Source: Phoronis australis
Lineage: Eukaryota; Phoronida; Phoronidae
Direction of reading: 5' to 3'
Length of the DNA: 64,000 bases
Assembly: GCA_002633005.1 (NCBI GenBank)
Contig: NMRA01000255.1
Location: 246,931 to 310,930 of the forward strand
Shown here piece by piece: positions 53,853-64,000 of the stretch. The stretch's first letter is position 1, and each line of letters begins with the position of its first letter. The translations under genes were made by a program, and so were the position numbers. The notes under the pieces are model-generated. The model worked only from the letters and a program-made list of their open reading frames with translations. It ran no database searches and was not told where the DNA came from.

Positions 53853-56800
53853 GTAAGAGGGTAGAGGTGCGTGGCACGTCCTGCTGTAGTCCATCTTACA
53901 CCCCAGTGATCTGAGCCTGGGCATTAATCTTTGTAATCGAAATCGTTCGTAAAATTATGTCTGACATTTTCTGTTCTACTTTTGTAGTGTTCAGTACTAT
54001 TCTGTGAGTGTATTATGGTGTGCATGGATGACTGTGCAATCCTAGCTTGCTCTTGGTGACCCCAACATTAAAGCTACAAGTTTCACTCTGAACTGGAATT
54101 GTCAAGTTAAATTACTCAAATCTTGAATTTTTACCTGTTATTTTGTTGCTCAAGTCGCGTGCGAATTTGGACTAGACATTCATCTGCGTAAACCACAATG
54201 AACTCGAGCACAGACAAGAGACACTTATTTTGACTTTTTAATAAAAGTAGAACTACAAAAAATGCCAAAAAAATTGTGTTCGATTTCAAGTTCGGAGATT
54301 AGACCTGGAAACTGGCATTCTGTGTCTGTGTATTTAGGTTTCCAGATGAAAGTTATGGATAACTCTGTCAACCGCAGCAACAATATTCTACACTGGCTTG
54401 TTCATAAGCATACAGGCAATTAGAGTATTGTTCTTAGTTATATAAATGCCTCTGAAATGTGTCGCAATAAATGAGTAGAGAAGGGTGCCATAATTTACGG
54501 CCTGTAATCATGTGCCTTGCCGAGTTGTGGAGGTGTTCTTTCAAAGGATTACTTTCAAGTGTTTTGATTAGAAAGCAGAGGGCACCACTAGTTCACTTCA
54601 AAATTGTCTTTCAGACTTGTTCAGATATACTGGAACATGCTCAGTGTGCAATGAATTTAATTTTTTTCATTTCTCATTATTTATTAATAAGACGCATTAC
54701 AAAACACTTGTCGGCAGACGATTTGGTAATATTATGTGCATGTTAACAGGTATGGCAGTAAAAATAACTAATTAAAATCTGCGAGACTTTTACAAGCTGT
54801 TCTTGTTTTAATGTTCACGCCATCATTAGGAAATTACTCCGCACTCATCTTTAGAATGACAGCAGGCATGGTTCCAATTGGCTTTTGTTGACACAAAACT
54901 GCCACACAAGATTGTCTCTTATTTTTATTACTTTTTGTAAATGTTTTTTTTTTGTTGTTGTAAAGTGTGTCACATGAAACGGCGTGCTTAGATTTGACTT
55001 AATTTTGCAAGCCTTTAATTGAGCCTACAAGAAACTAGTATTGTTTCACAGTGCCCTCACAAGAGCTTCATTTTAAATTTGTGTAAGCCGGAAGCAATGT
55101 GCAAGTTTTTCTTTAGAGACGAAAACTGTACGTCATGAGTTTCATTGTTTTGTTCATATAAAGGATAAAATCCAGACTCTTAAAAATCTTTTATGTTGAC
55201 CAAAACAAGAGAATTCTTAGCACTCTCAAAATTAGTTTGAAATGGTAAGCATTCAGCCGTATTCAATAAATCATGCAATGTTACATTGACTATAAAAAGA
55301 CATATTTTATTTATGCTGTCTACCCAGAATAAAAAGAACTTTTGTAGACTATGTGGGCATGTAACACGTGATTAATTTTGCTTAGCCGTTTGCTGAGTCA
55401 TCAGCACTGTTGCACTAGGTAACATGTCATATTTTAAAAAATTAATTAGCCTGCCCTCCCGAAATGTTGTCTATGAAAGATATAAAGCCCATGGGCAGGA
55501 GAGGTGTTTTTATTGCAAGGCTCAAGTGCCTGTCAGAGTAGTCAAGGTTGGTCACCCTGGCCCAGATACATCCCTTGTTCAAATTACTGAATTTTCCAAA
55601 AGTGCAGTCACACCACATTTTCAGAAATTTTGCAAGTAATAATTTTTGAAGTGCTGAGCAGTTTACAGCGCCATGTAAATGTATCATGATTATTATCGTT
55701 TTTAATTCTAGGATTTTAGTTCATTTTGATTGGGCCCAAAAGATCAAAATGAAGTTCTACTAACCTAACAAGTACCTACTGAATACACTCTACTGTTAAG
55801 CCATGTTAGTGAGTCTAGTTTGCAATGTTCGCTCACTAATTACATTGCATTCTACTAGTCCCAAGTCAGTCATACTCTTTAAATGTTGATTTTGTTACAA
55901 CGAATCTAGATTATTACATGCATTTTAGCAAAGTCTCGAGAGGATTTGTTGTGACACAGTTTGACTACATTTGAAATAAATTAGTTCTGCAGTGAGTTTG
56001 ATTGCTTTTCCTATGTCCATACTGTGTAGTGAGGAAAGGCTGGCTTTGTAAGTGTGTGCGCTGCGGGTATGATGAAATGGTGATTGAAATGGTCGATGGT
56101 GTTGTCTTCTTTTCTCATGAATGTTTAAGAGTGTAGGCTTTAGTTATGCAAAGATGTTTTTTGCAAACTAAGGTGGAAACTATGATTTTCTATAAAACTG
56201 AAGTAAACATGTGTTTAACCTGTACTGATGCACTGAGTTAACTCAAAAAGGTCATGGTCTGGTTAAGCTGTGGATAAACTTAATGGGGGGGCTTTCTGAC
56301 TTCACATAAACACATCTCTCTGTCTACATTAGTGCTGTCAAACGGATCTTTTGGACGTTTTCATCAATGAAATTTGACAAAGTTTACACTTTTAATTTAA
56401 AGGTTTTTTCAGACAACATTTTTCTAGATTAGTTGATTATAATTTGACTTGTGCATAATTTTATTATTTAAAATCTGTCACAACTGTGTTTGCCCTTGGA
56501 GTTGAAAATAATTTACCTAATCTAATCTAAACACCCCCAAGGACCCTTTTAACGCGTAATTAATATGTTGAAAACAAATACTTACGTGTGAGGTCCTGAC
56601 ACGTGTTAGAGAATATGAGGCACATGAATTTCAAGCCCATTCCACCTACCGCACTCTATACAGTACAGTCTACGAATACTTCATTGATGTCGAGGTGCCA
56701 TACTAAGCGTATTCTTATCCGGACAGTCCCAAACTGGACACGTGAAACAGATGCTCCCACTTTAAAATCGAATTTCCTAGATTTTGTCATGCTTTAGTGA

Positions 56801-59689
56801 AAACCAAACGCATCATTTGAAAGCATCTAACATGTTTGACCTAATTAAGAGTTTTAGTAATTTTAGTCTGCAAAAAATAACACTAAACTTAAAAAATAGC
56901 AGTTTTTTGCGCCTGTCTTTGGTTATTGGGAAGACACTTCTAATCATTTTTTATTGAAAAGGTACTGAAAGCAATGCCATAAACAATATTTATAAAAACA
57001 TTTTTATTAAAAAAATTTTGGATCAGATAATTTGGAAAAGAACTTCATTTGTTTAAAGTGTGAAATGTTAGTTGATGATCATATTGGAAATTTAATAAAA
57101 TTAAAAAAATTGTTCAATTTACTGCAAGACTTTTTGTTATTTTTTGGTTAAAGTCAGCAAATGGCATCACACAAGTTAATTGCATTCGACCGAGTGTCTG
57201 GTTTGGGGCCTGCACCTAAGATTCTGGGAAATAATATTGTTTTGCAATATAAACATAGACGGTCCAGATTCCAATATCCAAGTGCCGTGTGTAAATAAGG
57301 TTTGGCTGTGTCTGTGAACATATGGTAAAAATAAATGCGCATTTTCGTTTCTTCTAAATATTTTATCCATAAAATGTCCTAAAAAAATCCGGATAAGGAA
57401 ATTCTGCTTTTTGGTGCCGTAACTTAACACTTCTCACGACACAATGTCTAAAAGTAAGCTACAACTGCTAGCCAGAAGATGAGCTTCATTCACCAAGAGG
57501 TACACTCAACCACGAAAAGTCCTCGGTACCACTCCATCGAAATAAGACTATGGACACATGCTGTTTTATCTGCTTTGCCTGACCGCCACTTGTTGCGTCA
57601 AAATATTGAACCATAGCGTAGATTTTGTGCGATAATTATATTTTTAAAGTGGATTTTTTGTGCATGCCTCTATACTTCTATCTTTCAAAAATATTTACCA
57701 TTTGTCAGGCTTCTACCATTGTTGCTATTGCCAAAAAATTCTCACAACATTGTCCAATGGCAGCTTTAGTGTACAACCTTAGACAGGTGAAGCCTTTATT
57801 ATGTGCTACTAACCATTAACGAAAAATGTTGAGATTTTAATGTAAAAACTGAATGATAATATCAGCTGCCAAAAATTATCAATTTTTGGTTTGATAGAGG
57901 TGTAATGTTAGAAGCAAGCAACCACGCTTGGACTATTGTATACTGCAGCAACCTTCCCCTGAAAGTTAGGAGGGTTACCCAAGCTGAAATATTCACTTTT
58001 TGCCATGATCACCACATACTTTGTTAGGCAAAATCATTAATTTCAGGTTTGAGGGCATTCATTCAAGAAGTAAGACACTATGCCAAGAGTACTTGAAAAT
58101 TGCCTTTTTTGAAATTTCAGTGTGTTGCTAAGATGAATTGGATATCGTCACCATGGTATTTTGCAATTCAAGAAAACCAGTTTTAGGTTTAATGATGATC
58201 ATATAAGAAGCAACGATGATCAAAGCATTTGAAGTGGTACCAGAAATGTAACTGAGTTGCTAAGCTTAAATGTTATCGCTGCCATGGTAACAGTTATTTT
58301 ATAATTAAATTAGTGAACTATGCTGTGTACACCACATATCAAAGAATTTTTTCAGAATTCAAACTGCCTGACTTTGTTTGTTTCAATAAAGGCATATCGT
58401 AATCAGTAGAACAGTTTTGATAATCGAAAATGGTTGCGGAGGCAGAAACATTCAAATTACCCTTTAACGCTATGTACATGTAATGACATGGATTTGCATA
58501 AATCAATTACTGAAAGCAGAAACTGATGGCTAGTGTGTCAACACTAGTAATACAATTTTGAAAATCCGAAAACGGTCACTGCTCCCTTTAAACTGCATAA
58601 GAGGCACACAACAGAATGAATTAAATAAAGCAAACACTATCAAATGCATGTCATACTTATCACCAGTACCAGTTGCATAATAAAATCCTCTAAAGGATTA
58701 CGATCAGTGATGGTTGGATATGTTTATTCATCACCAGCATCACACAAAGACACTGACATTGCTAGAATGTTCATAGTGTTTGCGTGGATAGAAGCATGTG
58801 GTCCTAGTTTTTAAAACAAAGGTTGCATCCTCAACAAGATAATTGTATTGTTTTATAAAAAAGAAGCTCGCTGTTTGTTCATATGTGTTACAATTAGAAA
58901 TGGCATCTACTGGATTGCGTATGCAGGTTAGCTAATTATATAGAAACTGTGGAAGGATGTGCCTTCGTACTCCTTACAGGAACGTCGCGTAGCGTGGCTT
59001 TAGTGACTGGCTTTGAAAAGAGCATGCCGTTGTTCATAACTGGTGGTTTCATTTCAAAGGGAATGTGTATCAGAACAAACAACCAGTCACCCGCATGTTA
59101 CATACACTATGGGGATACATGAAAATATTGTGTTGGCCATGACTTTCAATGATTATATAAACTGCCAACTCTATTTTCTATTAACTCAGTAACTGAAATT
59201 CGAGAAATATGATGAAAACCCATATCCCAATCTTTAGAATCAAGAAAATTCAATTTCTGCCTTTATTTCCGGGTCTCAAATTTTAGAGGCTGTCCTAAAC
59301 TAGAGAATTTTTACAGTAATTTCAAGTTTTCATGAAGTAGTTTTAACCATTCAACACTATTAATTTTAATAGTACATTATCGTGTTCAATTGCCAGTAAA
59401 CACATGAAAAAGATCAACTGGTTTTTTATTCGAAGAAATGCTGTAGTCTTAAATTCGAACACTAGCCCATGGCCATATGTTCGGGATCGTTGCAATGTAA
59501 TTGTTTCCAGAAAACCTATTATGGCATGGCCTATGTATGAGATTTTGTAATAGGTTTTAGTTTTCATTTCCTGTCTTCCACACTATTACTTGAATATTTA
59601 AATTCATGATTTACTTGGCCAGTTCTAGCTTTTTGTGTTGTGAAAGTATTTTAGCCTTTTTATTCGCCTACATGTTTATATGTGGTCGC

Positions 59690-60900
59690 ATTATGCCGTC
59701 ATCTCCGTCCAGCGTCCGTCCGGCATCCGTCCGGCGTCCAGCGTCCGCTGCTCTATCTCCAGAACCCTTTGACATACATTCATGAAATTTGGCACATATG
59801 TCCCATTCATGAATCGGACAGCACGAGCGAACTTTCGGACGGATCTGACTATCTGTGTGCCCCCTAGTGGCAATATTAGTTTTTTACGCTTACATTTGTA
59901 TCTTCAAAAGTCCTGAACGGATTTTCATGGAGTTTGGTATGTAGGCACCTATTAGTGAGATGACGCCATCCTTTCGTTTTCGGATGGATTCGCTATCTCT
60001 CCATTTTCAGATGACTTCGACCTAGTTTGCGCCACCTAGTGGCCATTTTTACTGTTTTCGAGTTTTTGGCGTCCACTAATCTATCAACCAAACCGTTTAC
60101 AGGATAATTGTGAAAATTGGGATGTATGTTTTTACTATGAATTGGACGGCTGATGATGATTTTCTGACGACTTCGTTAACTGGGGCGCCTTCTAGTGGCA
60201 TTTTTTGCCCTAATGGCTGTGTCTCCTAAACTGTTTGCAGGATCTTTACTTAATTTAGCAAGTGTATTTATATGATGTTGACTATGGACGAAGACGACTT
60301 TCAGACAGATCTGACTACTGGCGTGCCTCCTAGTGGCAATTTTAGTTTTTTACGTTTAACTCTGTGTCTTCAAAGGTCCTCAACAGATTTTCATAAAATT
60401 TTAAATATAGGCATCTATTGGTGTCATGACGCTCGTTTTCTGTTTTTGGATGGAATTGAGGTATTTTGCACCACCTAGTGGCCTTTTTGCAAGTTTCAAA
60501 TCTTGTTTTTGGCGTTCACCCCTGTATCAACCAAATCATTTGAATATTGGCATGTATGTTCTCAGTGTGAAGACGACCTTTGATGATGGTGACTGACTAC
60601 TGTGGCGCCTCCTAGTGGTGGTTTTGTTTTGCACCTATAGTTGTATCTCCTAATCCCACCGCAGGATCTTTATTAAAGTTAGTAAGTGTATTTATATGAA
60701 GAAAAAACACCAGACGGCGACGACTTTCAGGCGTATCCAATGTACACTGTGCCCACTAGTGGCAATTTCATTTTATTCTGTTTTCCTTTGTTTTTCTAAA
60801 GTTCCTTGGCAGATTTTTATGAAATATGACATGTTCCTGTTTTTGGATGATTGTATGTTTTTGCACCTTCTAGTGGCCATTTCTATGATACAAATAAATA
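59690..60900 (+). repeat. Satellite-like array with three-part higher-order structure
   Basis: CTAGTGG marks eight degenerate subunits, at 59864, 60036, 60192, 60330, 60475, 60612, 60755 and 60870, spaced 172 to 115 bp. Subunits fall into three types that recur in order. Type a has CAATnTTAGTTTTTTACG after the mark and recurs after 466 and 425 bp. Type b has CACCTAGTGGCC and recurs after 439 and 395 bp. Type c has GCGCCTnCTAGTGG and recurs after 420 bp. The array is preceded by a GTCCGTCCGGCGTCC-type run (59700-59750). Similar wording (GTCTCC, GGATCTT, TTCATnAAATTT) continues faintly at 61470-61960. Confidence 0.8.
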
Positions 60901-62993
60901 ACCTTAAAAGCACACCATTTGCAATGCATTCATGGGCGCATTTCAATGCTCCGCGTTGCTCTTGTTCAGTCTCCTCACGAGTTCTGTCCAAGTGAGTATG
61001 CAAAATGCAAGAGTTGAGTTGTTGCCAACAACAGCTTATTATTTGAGGTACACAAGCTGCCAAGCTTCACCATACTAAGTATATTAAACTAACAATTTGT
61101 GAATACAGTGAAACCAGAGAGCTCATGGTTTGTTGACAAATCATGTGTCAAACTGAATCATGTGAATTGAATGTATGTGAGAGAGCTTGACTGAATACCT
61201 CCTGCTCGTGAATTTATAATAAATATAGACAAAGTTGAGTTAAAAAGACCCCTAGGACTGTATTATTGATATATGTGTTCTCGGTAATTTACCTATTGGC
61301 CTGCGGCTCTGTTCCGGATTAGCTGTTACTGTGTTTGCTCTGATATTTGTTGCTTGGAGAAATGTGTTACTCCCTTGTAAAATTTTGTGTATTTTGTTTG
61401 TTTGTTCTCATGTTGCAGATTGCATTGCTTGACCGATCATGTAATGTTCACACATTTCTTGTCAGTAGCTGGAGGCTTGTTTTTGGTTGACATCGGATGC
61501 AAGTTGGTGTGGTGATGGCCATTTTTAAAATTTTTTGCTCTACGGACCTATAGGCTGCACTGTTGCAGGGATTTTTCTGAAATTTGTTATGTGGATGGAT
61601 CTCTTCGAGAGCAGTCGAAAACTTGATGTCCATTTTTCGTTGCGACTTAGCGTTATTTGAGATTTTCAGGTAACTGCTGTTTAATCGATTGAGTTTTCAT
61701 ACTGTGTCTCCAGCTTCCCGCAATGAATCTTTCTGAAATGTGACGTGGATAGATCTTATCCAGTGCCATCTGTGTTTGACATCTGTTTCTCACACTAACT
61801 TACCCGTTCTCAAGGGATTTGCTGTTCGGATGACTGTTTTTTTTACTAAGCTCTTCTTGCACCTTTGTTCGTCAGTCATAACTATGCTACAAGATTCATT
61901 TTACCTTTTATATTTAGGAAATTCACACACATTGTGTAGCCTGTTAAAAGCTTGAGGCTTGTTGTTTTTGGTGTTCATTTGATTTTGCGAAGTGTTGCTG
62001 CTCAGATCATTTTCATCTGCTCGTTTCTAATGACCCTCATGTTTGAGTGTCATGTCCTCTAGTTCACTGGAATATGATTTCAGCTGTGTAGCCTTGACCC
62101 CCACCTTGTTCTGTAGTCTGTCACCGTTAACGGAAGAGCAGTTCTTGAAATGTTGGGTTTTTAATTTCAACTTTCTATCAACATTTGCCATGTTATATTT
62201 TATAAACTTTCATTAAGTAAATTCAGTGCACATCGGCGTCTACCATTTTGTAATGGATAAGTCAAGTTTCACAGGCACATGATTTTAGAAATACGCCCCT
62301 CACTTTTAGTTAATTGTTTAACATATGGGCACATACACTTTATTCTGGATATGTCGCAAATGTTTGGGTTCATGCCCATGTTCATGTAATTGCCCAATCC
62401 CTTCTTTTGAAAATGTTTGGTTTCAACGCCCACTGTGCGGCTAAGCATCCACCCTCTACTTTTGACAATTTTCAGTTAAGTACCTACTGCTCAGACTAGT
62501 GCTCATCTATAATTTGCTTCACAGAATTGATTTCAAAATAGCAATTCACACTTTCAAATGCAGAAACAAGGATTAATTTTGAGTTGTAATGTAGTTATGG
62601 TCGAGAGTTATTATCACTGATAGGGACATTGCATTCTTTTGGTGTCTTCTGTGGTGTGTTAAAAACAGTTGTATTTTTAAAATTGACTCTTACCAAGCCT
62701 ATAATGAGCCACTACAGCAAAATTATTTTTCAAAACTATTCTGAAGCCAAAGTGACGGCCATGTCTCTTGACATTTTGTAGCTGACTTATTTTTCCATAT
62801 ATGGCGCTATTCAGTGCGAACGGAACAAACACACATCGCCCAATAATTTAAGCTTGAGGCTTTATAAATCATACAAAAAGAATCATTGAATGTCAAACCA
62901 ACATAAGAAAAAATATTTTTGCTGCATTGCGAAGTTTGCACTGCATCATTCCCACGCATGAATACTCTCATACAATGCCTCACAGAAGCTCTC

Positions 62994-63053
62994 GACAGGA
63001 AGTTCTTTGACAGGAAGTTCCTTGACAGGAAGTTCCTTGACAGGAAACTCTTC
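62994..63053 (+). repeat. 15-bp minisatellite, four units
   Basis: GACAGGAAGTTCCTT-type units start at 62994, 63009, 63024 and 63039. The period is five codons and both strands are open through it (DRKFL on plus, FLSRN on minus). No surrounding gene supports coding. Confidence 0.85.
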
Positions 63054-63129
63054 ATTCGGAGTAGCATTTTGTGCTTGGATTTATCTGACTACGCATCTTT
63101 AATAACTTATTCGTATAGTAGGTCAGTCC

Positions 63130-63260
63130 TTGAATTTTGGCAGGTGTTTTTTCAACGTGTATTTTCTCCCGTGTAAATTTGCGTTATTAGCTTCTCGAAT
63201 GCGCATGGCGGTTAGAGAGCGCTGATTCAACTTTCATGTCAGTGACTAGCCTTCTAGAAA
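63130..63260 (+). mobile_element. Fragment related to the intron 1 transposon
   Basis: The stretch with TTTTTCAACGTGTATTTTCTCCC and GAGAGCGCTGATTCAACTTTC parallels 2999-3120 (TTTTTCAACGGGCATTTTCTCCC and GAGAGCACTGATTCAACTTTC) in the same order and orientation, with numerous substitutions. It is an old, partial copy of that element family. Confidence 0.65.
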
Positions 63261-63649
63261 ATTCTCTGAATTTTGAGGCTGTGGAAGGTTATAGGTGGCA
63301 AAAGTGACTTTGTGGCCCTGGTTAAGTACCCATGTTTGTGATGACTTTGGTTGCCCTTCAAAACAACTTTGATTTGATTAATATCTATAGATTTAATGAA
63401 CGACCAAATTAAATTGTGACATTACAATGAATAGACATACCAGTATCAGGTAATTAATCATGTAGGTAAACAATAGATACCCCCCCCCCCTCCGCTATTG
63501 GTGTCCATTTGCATTGAAAAGTAATGCTAATTCTCCTAACAGTTTGGGTAAGCGCCAACTTCAATTTCTTGAATTTTCCTATTTAACCCTATTCCCCCAT
63601 GGTGCAACCCAAATGTTTACAGTAACGTACATATGACGCAAATGTACTG

Positions 63650-64000
63650 AGCAGGGCTCGACATAACGAGCTGCAGGTCGCATTTGCCACCTGAAATTTG
63701 GAAATGCGAGCTGAGATTTTTGTCAGCTCGTATAAAGTCGCAAAATGCGACCTGGAATTTCCAACGAATGCGAGCTGAGTTTTTACACTTCTCAACAGAT
63801 ACCCGGCAAATACGAATCAGGTCTTGTTAATCCGACTGTTATTTGGTTGTTGCCAAATAGAAGTTCAAAAGAACACTAACCGAGAACTGCCCTCCCGATG
63901 ACTTGTAAGCATGTCGCGTGAACATGGGATATACAGAATCGATCTTTGACGCGTTTCATTGGCTAACACTTTCGGCCACTTTTGTAAATTCCCGGATTCG
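63650..64000 (+). mobile_element. Second copy of the GGGCTCGAC-ended transposon, cut by the window end
   Basis: CAGGGCTCGACATAACGAGC starts at 63650. The following ~350 bases match 1393-1742 with few differences, for example CACGAGCTG blocks and the ACTTCTCAACAGATAC segment. Orientation is the same as the intron 1 copy. The remaining ~1.6 kb would lie beyond the window. Confidence 0.9.

Larger units (their letters stand above)
53853..64000. other. Presumed GMPS intron, over 10 kb, repeat-rich
   Basis: No exon continuing GMPS and no other convincing gene was found on either strand. Contents include a satellite-like array (59690-60900), related sequence at about 61470-61960, a 15-bp minisatellite (62994-63053), a fragment similar to the intron 1 transposon (63130-63260), a C-tract (63481-63492) and the start of a second copy of that transposon (63650). 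The section 53853-59690 is AT-rich and, to my reading, without identifiable structure. Confidence 0.5.

Noticed and set aside
55424-55687. Open frames on both strands (71 and 81 codons) in the GMPS intron
   Set aside because: They overlap on opposite strands, have no recognisable family or splice context, and do not continue GMPS.

Overview
The window is animal nuclear DNA. Its genes are split into many short exons with GT-AG introns and AATAAA polyadenylation signals, and they encode proteins close to vertebrate orthologues. The AT-rich introns are full of transposon remnants and minisatellites. This suits a marine invertebrate, possibly an invertebrate deuterostome, but the species cannot be fixed from the sequence. 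I see no prokaryotic, CRISPR or operon-type structure. The N at 2327 is an assembly ambiguity. Layout: (1) 1214-30965, plus strand: a complete POLR3B gene, second-largest subunit of RNA polymerase III, in 28 coding exons. The inferred exons join in consistent phase into a 1128-residue protein. (2) 31914-36530, minus strand, tail-to-tail with POLR3B: a gene I do not recognise, of at least six coding exons including a 12-nt microexon, about 260-275 residues. (3) 36531-43500: intergenic, with tandem repeats, a hAT-type MITE with a perfect 8-bp target-site duplication, and a candidate 5' exon of the next gene. (4) 43509-53852, plus strand: the first ten coding exons (393 residues) of GMPS, GMP synthase, covering the glutaminase domain and the first part of the ATP-pyrophosphatase domain. 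The last ~300 residues are not found before base 64000, so the next intron is longer than 10 kb or the gene is interrupted. (5) 53853-64000: repeat-rich intron or flank with a higher-order satellite-like array and the start of a second copy of the transposon that sits in POLR3B intron 1. POLR3B makes tRNA, 5S rRNA and other small RNAs and GMPS makes GMP; both are housekeeping genes, and their adjacency need not mean joint function. The most unusual feature is that tandem or direct duplications spanning an exon's 3' end and its 5' splice site occur four times (POLR3B exons 3, 16 and 25; GMPS seventh coding exon). At POLR3B exon 3 there are six 83-bp-spaced degenerate copies that remain open in the exon's frame.
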